Assembly: GCF_029338315.1 (NCBI RefSeq)
Contig: NZ_CP119794.1
Coordinates: 310,001-374,000 of the forward strand
Origin: Haloarcula regularis
GTDB lineage: Archaea; Halobacteriota; Halobacteria; Halobacteriales; Haloarculaceae
Direction: 5' to 3'
Length of the DNA: 64,000 nt
Shown: piece by piece, positions 46,980-57,542 of the stretch
Position numbering within the stretch: position 1 is the first letter of the stretch
How the letters are laid out: each line of letters opens with the position of its first letter
Translations under genes and position numbers: made by a program
Notes under the pieces: model-generated
Databases searched by the model: none
What the model saw: only the letters and a program-made list of their open reading frames with translations
What the model was told of the DNA's origin: nothing

Positions 46980-46995
46980 TTTAGGTTGGCCTAAA
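46980..46995. promoter_or_regulatory. Iron-box-like operator 2 (DtxR/SirR type)
   Basis: TTTAGG-TTGG-CCTAAA, same arms as operator 1 and 36 bases downstream of it. It sits directly before the ATG at 47000; a TTTTAT element lies between the two boxes. The arrangement would let a metal-loaded repressor cover TATA and start site. Confidence 0.65.
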
Positions 46996-46999
46996 CAAT

Positions 47000-47418
47000 A
47001 TGTACGACGACGCGGACGGATCCGACCACACGACACGACGATCGTCCTGCAGTACGGCGGCGCCCTCCTCGCTGGCTGTTCGAGCGACGACGGCGCCGAC
47101 GGCAGCAGGTACACGACCGCCGAGCCGTCGACCGACACGCCGACGGCCACGGCTACACCCGAGCAGATAGCGTCCGCGGACGGGGAAGCGACGGAATCCC
47201 GGGGCGATTCCTACGCCGTCGAGATGGCGCCCGCCGGCCGCGTCGAGTTCGACGCGCCGCCCGAGACGGTCACGCACTACTTCCCCGACTAGGGAGACAT
47301 GGCGGTCGCGCTCGGTCACGGCGACTCGATTCTCTCGATGGGGGTGCCCTCCCGGTTCCATACGAGCCACTACGACGACCTCGCCGGCGTCATCGAGGCC
47401 GAATCCCCGCCGTACTGA
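47000..47418 (+). pseudogene. Broken ferric-siderophore ABC transporter substrate-binding lipoprotein
   Basis: The start MYDDADGSDHTTRR is followed by a frame change near 47042. The other frame then gives a Tat/lipobox-like segment (IVLQYGGALLAGCSSDD) and a Thr/Pro linker (EPSTDTPTATATPEQ). It continues into the mature start YAVEMAPAGRVEFDAPPETV, as in haloarchaeal iron-siderophore binding proteins. An in-frame TAG at about 47290 stands where a Tyr codon (YGDM) is expected. After a short further match (GDMAVALGHGDSILSM) the frame ends at 47418, so most of the mature domain is gone. With a frame shift, a nonsense codon and truncation, this is true decay. Confidence 0.75.
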
Positions 47419-47440
47419 CCACCTCTCCCGCCGTCTTGAC

Positions 47441-47773
47441 TTACTCTCGCTGGAGGTTCGGGCCCGGTTTCCAGGTGTTGCCCTCCAGGACGACCAGGTC
47501 GTACCGTTCGAGCACCTGCAGGGTGTCGACGACTGCCTGTGCGTCGAAGTCCACAGTCATCGTGTCGGGCAACCGTTCCGCGATGGCGCTTCGCGTGCCA
47601 CCGTCCATCTGGACGACCGTCTCGAGCAGCGTCTCCAGGTCGGCCATGAGCGGTTCGAGCCCCGGGCTTCCGTCGGTCGGCGACTGGAGTCTGTCCATGA
47701 CGTCGTCGTAGTTACCCGTAATTTCGAGTGATACGGCCACAGTATCGCTTTCCGGTTCGGAATCGTCGGACAT
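47441..47773 (-). CDS. Conserved hypothetical, small helical/winged-helix-like protein
   Basis: 110 residues, soluble. A beta/alpha N-terminal portion (TVAVSLEITGNYDDVMDRLQ) is followed by helices and a wing-like end (VVDTLQVLERYDLVVLEGNT WKPGPN, written here with a break). ATG at 47773 is preferred over a GTG at 47788 because a TATA-like CTTTTAGGA lies about 27 bases upstream (47797-47805). It follows rdfA on the same strand but with its own promoter. Family not recognised. Confidence 0.6.
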   Translation of the reverse strand: MSDDSEPESDTVAVSLEITGNYDDVMDRLQSPTDGSPGLEPLMADLETLLETVVQMDGGTRSAIAERLPDTMTVDFDAQAVVDTLQVLERYDLVVLEGNTWKPGPNLQRE

Positions 47774-47942
47774 ATCGATGGCATTCACAGAGAAATCCTA
47801 AAAGTGTTTCCATCTATGGCGGTTCTGCGAACGTATCGATTCGAGATACGGGCATCGACCGACCGACGCCGGGGACTCGCTATACGGCCGTCGAAGGTGT
47901 GTGGTGTCGTCGAACTCCACACGGCGCGACACGTCTCGCCGG

Positions 47943-48563
47943 TCAGGACCCGCGTTCGCAGTCACAGCCGCGCTGTTCGAACAGTTCCGTGACGGAGTAC
48001 TGGGCGCCACACTCCTGGCAGAGGACCTGGGCGTCGAGGAACACCTCGAACTCCCCGAGGTCGAACCGCCCCGAGTTGCGCAGCTTCTCGATGCGCTCTT
48101 CGGTGACCGACATCGTCCGCGTCATCAGCCGCTGGATGCTTTCCAGGTCCTTCTGTATCTTCTCGTCGTCGGACGGCCCCTCGTAGGCCGCGCCCCGCCA
48201 CTCCTTGAGATACGAGCGTATCGCCTGATACGTGACGAAGTCGCCCAACAGGTCGTCGACGTCGACGCCGTTTCGCTCCAGTCGACTGCGCGTGTCGGTC
48301 TGGACACCCGTGCTCACTTCCTCGTCGGTGAGGTTCCGGTAGGTCATGTCCACGTTCGTCTCGAGCGCGCTCATGCCGGCGTCGAGCAGTCGCTGTTCCA
48401 GGAGGCGTTTGTTGAACAGGGTCGCGAGGTCGCGGAGGCTCATCCGCTCTTCGCCCGTCCCCGTCCAGCGAGCTTCCAGTTCCGCGCCGAGTCCGTCGAG
48501 GTCGTAGTCGTCGATGAGCCGGGCTACTTTGCTCGACGGACGGTCTTCTGTCGCGTCAGCCAT
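47943..48563 (-). CDS. rdfA: Rod-determining factor RdfA-like protein
   Basis: 206 residues. Core: KVARLIDDYDLDGLGAELEA, RMSLRDLATLFNKRLLEQRL, and TYRNLTDEEVSTGVQTDTRS. The C-terminal part has a zinc-ribbon-like end with LCQECGAQYSV and GCDCERGS. This matches the haloarchaeal RdfA family, named for its role in rod cell shape in Haloferax volcanii. There too it neighbours an SMC-like gene (sph3). It lies 45 bases downstream of the SMC-like gene here, with its own TATA-like CTTTTACTGG about 30 bases before the ATG. Whether it sets shape in this organism is inference. Confidence 0.8.
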   Translation of the reverse strand: MADATEDRPSSKVARLIDDYDLDGLGAELEARWTGTGEERMSLRDLATLFNKRLLEQRLLDAGMSALETNVDMTYRNLTDEEVSTGVQTDTRSRLERNGVDVDDLLGDFVTYQAIRSYLKEWRGAAYEGPSDDEKIQKDLESIQRLMTRTMSVTEERIEKLRNSGRFDLGEFEVFLDAQVLCQECGAQYSVTELFEQRGCDCERGS

Positions 48564-48608
48564 CTATTGCTTGAAACGTGGGGCGAGACCAGTAAAAGCG
48601 TGTCGCCC

Positions 48609-50560
48609 TCAGATGTCGGTGATTCGGTGGTAGTCGTCGTCGAGCGCCTGGGCGTCCTCGGGGAGGAGCGCTACGACCAGATACTCGGCGTAGTCGCTGA
48701 AGTAGTCCACCAGCGCCGCGATGCGGTCCGCGTCGATGGCCTCGAGCGAGTCGAGCAGCATGAACGGGACCACCTCGTGGAGGTCGTGGACGAGGTAGCC
48801 CGCCAGCGCGAAGATGAGCCCCGTCACCTTCCGCTCGCTCTCGCTGAGGTGGTCGATGGTGTCCTCGTAGGCCGCGCCGTTCTCGGTCGTCCTGACGATG
48901 TGGAGTTCGAACATCGCGCGGTCGACGGTGCGACGCCCCTCGCGAACGGAGCGTTCGACGCGCTCGATCCAGATGCGGTCCAGGTTCTCGTACTCGAGGG
49001 TCTCGAGCAGGGCGTCCATGTGCTGGTTGAACTCCTCGACGGCCTGGCTCTCGATCTGGTCGATCTTCGTCCGGAGGTCCGTGAGCTGGTCACCCAGCTC
49101 CTCGCGCTCCGTCCTGAGTTCCTCGGCGTCCTCGAGCATCCCCTCGATGGTCTCTATCTCCTCCGTCGCTTCGTCGAGGTCAGACTCGAGGCGGTCGATC
49201 TCGAACTCGAGCTGGTTGGCCTCCGTGTGGAGGGAGAGGATCTCCTCGAAGTCCTCCGACTCGAGGTCCTCGACGTCGGACTCGAGGGTCTCGACCGTCT
49301 CGGTCAGCGACTGGCGCTGTTCCTTGAGCGACTCGACCTGTTCGGTCCGCCGGTCGATCTCGGCCGCGATGTCGTCGATCTTCTCGTCGAGTTGCTCTCG
49401 CCGGCGCTGTTTGCGCTTGGCCTCCGACTGCTGGTCCTTGAGGTCTTCCAGTTCCGTCTTGAGGTCGTTCAGTTCGGCGACCTTCTCCTGGCGCAGCGAC
49501 TGGAGCCGCTCGACGGTCGCCTCGATCTGTTCGCGGTCGACGGTCGACCCACAGGTCCAGCAGACCAGGTCCTCCTCGTCGTCGGCGAGCAGCTTGTCGG
49601 TCACTTCGCCACTCGTCGACGTGTCCTCGAGTGTCTGCAGGACCTCGTAGTCGTCGTCCTCGAGTCGCTCCTCGTTGTACTGGATGAGACTCTGGAGGTC
49701 GGAGATCTCCGTACTGAGCGACTGGCGCTGTTCCCTGAGTCGGACGATCTCGTCCTCGAGGTTCGCGTGTTCGCCCATCGGGGCCGACGGGAGCTCCTCG
49801 CGTTCGGTCTCGAGTTCGCTCCGTTCCGATTTCAGCGAGGCGATGCTCTCCTCCTGGGTCTCGATCTTCCGGCGGATGGACTCGATCTCCGAGCGCGTCT
49901 CGCGGAGCTCGTCGAGCTTCGACTCGAGCTTCTGTTGCTCGCGACGACTCTCCTCGATGTTCTGGCTGTTCTCGTCGATCTCCGCCTCGAGTTCGGCGAC
50001 TCGTCGCGCTTGTCCTCGATCTGTTCGCGCAGCTCGGTCCGGCGCTGTTCGAGCCTTGGGAGGTCCGTTTTCCGATTCTCGATGGTTGCGAGCTCTTCGT
50101 TTATCTCCTCTTTCTCCGCTTCGAGTCGGCTGATCTCCTCCTTGATAGCCGTCGTATCCACGGGGCGCATGATGATCTCCCGGAGGTCGTCTCCACGGGC
50201 GACGGACTGCCGGGGTTCGTTGGTCTCGAGCAGGAACGCGAAGAGGTCCGCCACTTCTGGTTCCTCGAGGAACGGGTCCCCCGAGAACTTCACGGCGTCT
50301 CCCGTGCGAGCGAGGGTTCGCTCGTACGTCTCGCCGCCGAACTCGAGTCGGATGTGTCCCTCGTCGGCATCGCCTTTGAGTGTCACCTCCCGACTGCCCA
50401 TCGCACCCATGATGGACTGGAGGAACGACGTCCTGTTTGTCGCGTTCTTCCCCGTCAGGACGGTTACCCCGGGTGGGATGTCGACCTGTGCGCTATCGAT
50501 CCCGCCGATGTGCTCGACGTCGAATCGGGCGACATCGGAGACCTGACTCGATGAACTCAT
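48609..50560 (-). CDS. Archaea-specific SMC-related protein (Sph3/ASP type; one frame shift)
   Basis: About 650 residues after adding one base near 50000; a length remainder of two fits a single deletion. Head-coiled-coil-head layout: N-terminal nucleotide region VTVLTGKNATNRTSFLQSIM, long acidic coiled coil about 150-520, and a Rad50-like CxxC hook in DLVCWTCGSTVDRE near the middle. The C-terminal head has signature LSESERKVTGLIFALAGYLV and FMLLDSLEAIDADRI. The Walker A position has Arg where Lys is canonical and the Walker B has Asp-Ser, so ATP hydrolysis may be altered. Leaderless start suggested by TTTTTATAATGG about 27 bases before the ATG at 50560. It pairs with rdfA. Confidence 0.85.
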
Positions 50561-51144
50561 TGCTACCCGTTTGGCACGTCCATTATAAAAATCAACTGGT
50601 CGAAGCGACGTCTACGGCCCGCAGCGGCCGTGATAATGAATGTACAATTGTTACTCACGAGCGCGTGTTACGTCCCTCACCCTGGTGCCCACGCCCGGGG
50701 CGTGGGGACAGAGTTGTCCGACCGTCCTGTCATCGCCACACCGTAGTGATGCCAGCCCAGACTGGCGGCGCCGTCCCGTAGCTGCGGGGTGGCGTCGCCC
50801 TCTGTCACGTTTACCCCGTGTTGGGTCCCTGTCCGGGGACTCCTTTGGGACCAAATCGTCGAACTTCTGTTCAAACAAAATACATTTGGCTGCGAATATC
50901 TCAATTTCGTGTCGAGTGTGTCTGGGATTGTCTCTGACTCCCGACGTATCGCTCACCTGGGCGCCCGGACTGAGGGCCACCGGTCGAATCCGGGCGGAGA
51001 GGACCGCTCCGTATCGATTGGACCACACCCGTCCTCCACGGGCAGGTCTGGGTTGCCACGCTCGTATATAAAGCCACGCGCGTGACCCGGCGATATCGGT
51101 TGGTAAGTAAAACATTTATTGTTCTTAACACGGTACAGTCACCC
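50561..51144. other. Divergent intergenic region, Sph3-like / DUF7260-like genes
   Basis: 584 bases. It holds the Sph3-like TATA box (about 50582-50592) and, at the other end, ACATTTATTG (about 51109-51118) some 30 bases before the ATG at 51145. An AT-rich patch lies near 50865-50910. No tRNA or protein gene seen; a TCGAATCC near 50993 is not part of a tRNA T-arm. Confidence 0.45.
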
Positions 51145-51876
51145 ATGTCAACTTCCCCCGCCCGCGAAAACCCCCACTGGTTCCTCGACTCGCTCAACGA
51201 GTACGTCGCGGAACCACTCGAGACGGCGACGGCGTCTCTGGAGCGCGAACGGCGGGAACTCACGGCAGAGTGTGACGCCCTCGAGTCGTTCCGGGACGCT
51301 GTGGAGGACGTGCCTCCGGAGGCGGTGAGCAGTCGCGGGCAGTTCCCAGTCGGGATCGACACGGGATCGAGCGACGAGACGGACACCGTCCGGCGGGCCT
51401 ACGAGGAGACGTTCTACGCCGTCGATCACCAGCACGAGGTCTACGGGGACACGCTGGTCGAGAGCATCGCGAGCGAGTTCGGCTGGGACTTCGCCGCCGT
51501 GTTGCGCCCGGGTAGCGACGTCCAGTTCTCGCGGACGCTCAAGGAGGGTCTACTCGGCGGCGTCGACCGGGCCATCGACGAGCGCCAGTCGCTTCTCTCC
51601 TGCGTCGAGGCCGAGGAGGCGTCGGTCGAACGGGCGGCCGCCGACCTCGCCGACCTCCTCGAGCCGATCGACAGCAGCGTCTTGCCCGAGTGGTACCGGA
51701 ACTCCTTCGAGAGCGAACTGCGGGCCATCACCGACACCAGACAGCGAACACTCCACGACCGGACCAAGACGTTCGACAACCACGACTTCTGTTCGTACCT
51801 CTACGAGGAGCCCGAGTGGACCTACCCCGTCCTGACCAGCGTCGCCCGCCTGCGTGAATCGGTGTCGCTCCAGTAG
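51145..51876 (+). CDS. DUF7260-like haloarchaeal coiled-coil protein
   Basis: 243 residues, soluble, helical. The N-terminal half has a charged helix (ETATASLERERRELTAECDA, LESFRDAVEDVP); the middle has VRRAYEETFYAVDHQHEVYG and VESIASEFGWDFAAVLRPG; the C-terminal has LEPIDSSVLPEWYRNSFESE and HDFCSYLYEEPEWTYPVL. The pattern matches the haloarchaeal DUF7260 family of unknown function. The ATG at 51145 follows a TATA box at the expected distance. It is divergent from the Sph3-like gene, where shape-control genes can cluster, but a shared role is only a guess. Confidence 0.65.
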   Translation: MSTSPARENPHWFLDSLNEYVAEPLETATASLERERRELTAECDALESFRDAVEDVPPEAVSSRGQFPVGIDTGSSDETDTVRRAYEETFYAVDHQHEVYGDTLVESIASEFGWDFAAVLRPGSDVQFSRTLKEGLLGGVDRAIDERQSLLSCVEAEEASVERAAADLADLLEPIDSSVLPEWYRNSFESELRAITDTRQRTLHDRTKTFDNHDFCSYLYEEPEWTYPVLTSVARLRESVSLQ

Positions 51877-52772
51877 GCCAGGGCAGTCGGCATCCGTCGT
51901 GTTGCTGGTCCGGCAGGCGCGCCGATACTAAGTAGTCGACCAGACGCCACGTCCCCCAGAGTAATCGCTACTTATCGTATCCGCCAGTCGACGAATTCCC
52001 GATTCGCTCCGTAGCGACCCTCTCCCGGGCAAGTGGTACTGCCGCCGGAGCCGCCGGACGTGCCATTTCACCTGGCGAAACCGGCGATAGGGAGAGATTT
52101 ACAATGCCGAATCGCGCCGCACCCGGCGATGCCGGACACCGTCGGACCCCGGCGGAAGCCTGCTGGCCGCGGCCGGTCCCGACGTCGGCACAGACTCCAC
52201 TCGCGTGTGACGCCTCCCGCGTCGACGGTAGAGCGGGCCCCGGCCGACTTCAGCACTCGGCCGGCGTGCACGGGCACGAGGACCGCCCGCTCTCTGGATT
52301 GTCAGTCGTCCTTTATCAATGGGTTTGCCCGTTCGGCGCAATCCGCTATTACTCCCGGATAACTCGGTTATAACAATATCACTGTATCGCCTGGTACTAC
52401 TCGGGGAGAGGAAGTTACAGCGACTATTTGGCCGACATCCCTTGCCATCCCACCCGACCCCACCCACCCCAGGCCAAGCATCGGGACGACTGCCGGGCCG
52501 TTTTCGGCACTCGCACCCCGCATCTCTCCCCCAAAAACTCCGATTCGACGTTTCTTTCGAACACCGTCCCACAGTGGCGACGACGCAGTGCAGGTGCCCT
52601 CACAAGACGCCACTAGCGGCTCCGACAGTGTCGGACAGTGAGACGCTCCTCGATTGCAACGGCCTAACTCCCAGTATCAAGGGGTGAAGGAGAACGAGGC
52701 CCCCGAGGATGAGAAGACCCGAAGTCTCAGAAAGGCACCGGGGACACACCGGGTCGTCTGCCCGGCCCAAGT
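51877..52772. other. About 900 bases without a recognisable gene
   Basis: Frames here are Pro/Arg/Ser/His-rich without motifs. A small hairpin TCCGAC-AGT-GTCGGA lies near 52620-52636, and AT-rich blocks occur at about 52310-52330 and 52360-52385. The stretch just past the glmS stop (52680-52760) is purine-rich on this strand. No RNA gene could be supported. Confidence 0.45.
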
Positions 52773-54572
<1,800 letters not shown>

Positions 54573-54795
54573 CGCTACCTCCAGTGCGGGCCGCACTGTT
54601 GGGCGGTCGGACCGTGGTCGCGCTGGCTGGGTGCGTTCCGTTCCGAGAGCGACTCCGGCGTGCTACGTTGAATCATAGTGGGGACTGTTTGCTGGTAGAC
54701 GCTCACTCAGTCACGTCGTCACCGTATTGTAATCGGAGTCTTTCTGGAAAGTATACGACGTCTACCCGACTGCCGGAGCTGCGGAAAATGAAGCC

Positions 54796-55416
54796 TCAGT
54801 CGTCGCTGTTCTCGGCCGCCCAGTGCAGCGCGGAGGTGACGCCGGCGATACCGACGACGAGTGCGAGCATCGCCATGACCGCCCAGCCGGGAACCGGTGC
54901 GAGGACCGAAAGCGCCAGGACGAGGACCCCGACGACGGAGACGCCTGCGTAGTACTTGTACCAGCGACGCGCCGGTCCGTCGTCGGCGTGGTCCAGGTAC
55001 TTCTCGAAGTGGACGGCTTCGTCGGTGAGTTCCACGTGACCGCGGTTCTGGTTGAACTCGACGACCCCGATGTCGTCCATCTTCGGGAGGTGACACTGGT
55101 AGAGGCCGACGTAGACCCGCTTGCGCTGGCTCGAACTGAGTTCGGCCGTCGTGATACCGTTCTCGACGGCCGCGACGTGTTCTGCGAGGTCCGACAGCGA
55201 GACTCGTTCGTCGCGCTCGCGGAGATACTTGATGACCTCCCGGCGCCGGCTGTTCTTCAGGATCTCGAAGATGAGGTCGAGTGACGGTTCCGGCGGTTCG
55301 TCGGACGCCTCGTCGGTCTCTGACTCCGCTGTAACCTGTTCTGAAGTGCTAGTAGTGACTGATTGTTCGTCCACGTTCCGTTCCGATTGCGACATTGATT
55401 GATCCTTGACTCCCAT
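54796..55416 (-). CDS. DUF7344 regulator with two membrane helices
   Basis: 206 residues. A Ser/Thr/Glu-rich disordered N-terminal about 45 residues is followed by the DUF7344 winged helix: LIFEILKNSRRREVIKYLRE, ELSSSQRKRVYVGLYQCHLP and KMDDIGVVEFNQNRG. Two helices at the C-terminus (YAGVSVVGVLVLALSVLAPV and AVMAMLALVVGIAGVTSAL) anchor it. The DNA-binding part faces the cytoplasm. Alternative start ATG at 55395. It belongs with the relative at 55965 on the opposite strand; targets unknown. Confidence 0.8.
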   Translation of the reverse strand: MGVKDQSMSQSERNVDEQSVTTSTSEQVTAESETDEASDEPPEPSLDLIFEILKNSRRREVIKYLRERDERVSLSDLAEHVAAVENGITTAELSSSQRKRVYVGLYQCHLPKMDDIGVVEFNQNRGHVELTDEAVHFEKYLDHADDGPARRWYKYYAGVSVVGVLVLALSVLAPVPGWAVMAMLALVVGIAGVTSALHWAAENSDD

Positions 55417-55964
55417 AGTTTCCCTTTCCCGCTACCGTGGCCCATTCACGAGGCCTTACGAGGGTGTGTCGGCTCTTCCCCGTGGCTGGAGTAGCCACCC
55501 GATTGTACTCGGTATAACTGTTATTCTATTGGAAAGTACTTAATCCTTTGCAACTGCTGAGTAGGCGATACTAATTCGATAATATCATCTTATACAGATA
55601 GTAGGGAAGACGTTGCTGTGGCCAATCGGGTCCCTGGGACGCTCTTCGAGGTCGTGCTGTCGGCGCTCGTAGCGGACTCGGTAGGTTCGTCGTTCCCCGG
55701 GTTGGGGGTAACTGACACCGTGTCGGCTACGGCGAAACGGTTACTACCACGTCGATTCGGTAGCATCGGGGGGTCCGGTCGTTCGTACGTGGAACGCAGC
55801 AATACAAAATAACCAGGGATTGCGCCAGCTATCTCGCCATTTGGCTCCGAATACATGAGGTATGGCCCAGGTAACAAAGGCCTTTATACGCCAAATCCTG
55901 TACTGTGATTTACGAAAACCACCTGACTCGGACCCCGTACGAAAGACACTGGGAGTAAAAGCCG
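55417..55964. other. Divergent intergenic region between two DUF7344 genes
   Basis: 548 bases with long AT-rich parts (55505-55600 and 55860-55920). These would hold promoters for both regulators. Frames inside lack motifs; no gene called. Confidence 0.4.
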
Positions 55965-56531
55965 ATGATAGGCTCTGACTCTGCAGTGATACCACGTGAC
56001 GACGCCTACGAGGTGCTCAGCAACCCTCGCCGTCGAGCGATACTCCACATCCTCCGGACCGCAGCGACACCGGTGGAAGTGACCACGCTGGCTGCGAAGG
56101 TCGCCGCGTGGGAGGAGGGTGTCGCGCCCGTCGACCTCACGAGTCGACAGCGCAAGCGTGTCTACGTTTCGATGTACCAGACGCACATTCCGAAGCTCGA
56201 GTCGGTGGGGCTCGTTGCCCACGAGGGAGAGTCGGTTCGCCCGACAGATCGGATCCACGAGATAGACGCCTACCTGTCGAAAGAGAGCCGGTGGGTTCCC
56301 TGGTACTACCTGACGACGGCGACGTCCGCGTTCGCGGTGGTCCTGTTCGGCGTCGCCTCACTGGTTCCGTCGTTGACCCTGTCGCTCGCTTACTTCGCCG
56401 TGTTCTTGCTCGTAGCCGGCGTCGGACTCAGCGCAGTCGGCGGCTTCGTCGAACACAGGAACCGCACCCGAAAACTCCCGGCCGAGCTCTCGCGCTACCC
56501 GGCGTCGATACAGGTGACCACCAGTGACTGA
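55965..56531 (+). CDS. DUF7344 regulator with two membrane helices (second copy)
   Basis: 188 residues. Winged helix about 10-100: AYEVLSNPRRRAILHILRTA, DLTSRQRKRVYVSMYQTHIP and KLESVGLVAHEGESV. Two C-terminal helices follow: YYLTTATSAFAVVLFGVASL and LAYFAVFLLVAGVGLSAVG. Same architecture as the protein at 54796-55416, with clear sequence relation around SRQRKRVYV. The pair therefore arose by duplication or belongs to one regulatory family set. Membrane-tethered transcription factor is the natural reading; ligand and targets unknown. Confidence 0.8.
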   Translation: MIGSDSAVIPRDDAYEVLSNPRRRAILHILRTAATPVEVTTLAAKVAAWEEGVAPVDLTSRQRKRVYVSMYQTHIPKLESVGLVAHEGESVRPTDRIHEIDAYLSKESRWVPWYYLTTATSAFAVVLFGVASLVPSLTLSLAYFAVFLLVAGVGLSAVGGFVEHRNRTRKLPAELSRYPASIQVTTSD

Positions 56532-56690
56532 CACCTCCCGTCCGGGAACGGTCGCGGGGACGTGCCTCTCGAGTGCGCAAGAGTTATCCGCGAACCACGT
56601 GAAATATCTATCAGTCGGTGTGACAACAAACCGCAGGGACCGGCGTCAGCGCGCGGTCGGCTCCTGGACTACAGCGCCGAACAACGCATA

Positions 56691-56972
56691 ATGGCAGACT
56701 TCGATCAGTGGGACAAGGTAAGTTACGTGATCAGTTCACGGTATCGCGTGGAGACGATTCGACGGCTGTCGGAAGGTCCGGCGACACCGTCACTCATCGC
56801 GAGTGACCGCGAGCTCAGTATCGCGCACGTCTCACGGGCACTACAGGAGCTTCGGGAGATGGACCTCGTCGACCTCCTGGTATCGGAAGATCGGAAGAAA
56901 GGGCGCGTCTACGGTATCACGGACAAAGGATTGCAGGTCTGGGAGACCATCGAACGAAAGAACATGGCCTGA
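56691..56972 (+). CDS. Winged-helix regulator (MarR/PadR-like small protein)
   Basis: 93 residues. HTH core: VSYVISSRYRVETIRRLSEG, TPSLIASDRELSIAHVSRAL and QELREMDLVDLLVSEDRKKG, then the wing and ITDKGLQVWETIERK. This is the pattern of haloarchaeal short winged-helix proteins. The ATG at 56691 (MADFDQWDKV) is preferred; the frame is open for 43 more codons upstream, but that part shows no homology-like pattern. Same strand as the DUF7344 gene before it, gap 159 bases. Confidence 0.78.
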   Translation: MADFDQWDKVSYVISSRYRVETIRRLSEGPATPSLIASDRELSIAHVSRALQELREMDLVDLLVSEDRKKGRVYGITDKGLQVWETIERKNMA

Positions 56973-57026
56973 CGGTCCCCAGTTTGGACCGACCGTCCCG
57001 CGACGTTTCTCGTCCCGGTATCTGGG

Positions 57027-57308
57027 TCACTCGCGTGCGCTGTCCAGTCGGTCGACCTCGATACCCGTCGGGTCCAGCTCGACGTGACAGCCCGCGTGTG
57101 TGAACTCGAACCGGAAGTCGGCGCCTGCGCTCCGCTGGAACAGACGGTTCAGCGCGTCGGTGTCGATCTGGTTCCCGATGGGTTCGATATCCGTGACGTC
57201 TTTCTCGAGTGTCTCGGAGAGCTTGAAAGCGATCTCCGCGCTCGGTGGCCGGTCGACGAAATCCTCGATGCGACTCTCTTCAGCTCCCGGTTTCTCGTCC
57301 GTCCACAT
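57027..57308 (-). CDS. HalOD1 output-domain protein
   Basis: 93 residues, essentially a single HalOD1 domain: PSAEIAFKLSETLEKDVTDI, EPIGNQIDTDALNRLFQR, and FRFEFTHAGCHVELDPTGI. HalOD1 is a haloarchaeal domain predicted to act in signal transduction, often at the end of two-component circuits. Convergent with the wHTH gene, 54 bases away. No partner kinase in the window is obviously tied to it. Confidence 0.85.
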   Translation of the reverse strand: MWTDEKPGAEESRIEDFVDRPPSAEIAFKLSETLEKDVTDIEPIGNQIDTDALNRLFQRSAGADFRFEFTHAGCHVELDPTGIEVDRLDSARE

Positions 57309-57542
57309 ACCTCCGCTTTCGCGAGCGGTTATAAATATCTACTGAACTCGGTGGGGACGACGTGTCCCCACGTCCGCCGGCGGCCCCGCCGGACACTGCC
57401 GAAACCGAGCGACGGAAGCCCTTCCTAATCGAATCGTTCCAGACTGCTTACCGGGTCGTTCGTGACGCCATCTCGAACTGGAACGTACCCGGATGCTATT
57501 ACAATCTATCTAACAATATCTCCGTATTCGGTCTACTGTGAC

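Noticed and set aside
47901-50546. Open frame of 881 codons antisense to the Sph3-like and RdfA genes
   Set aside because: Mirror of coiled-coil Glu/Asp codons; no motifs, while the opposite strand has SMC and RdfA signatures.
50985-51010. TCGAATCC resembling a tRNA T-arm
   Set aside because: Lacks the TTC of the T-loop, and no acceptor, D or anticodon stems surround it. No tRNA or rRNA gene was found in the window.
52680-52770. Purine-rich stretch with AGGATGA as a C/D-box RNA
   Set aside because: One mismatch in the C box and no convincing D box at the right distance.
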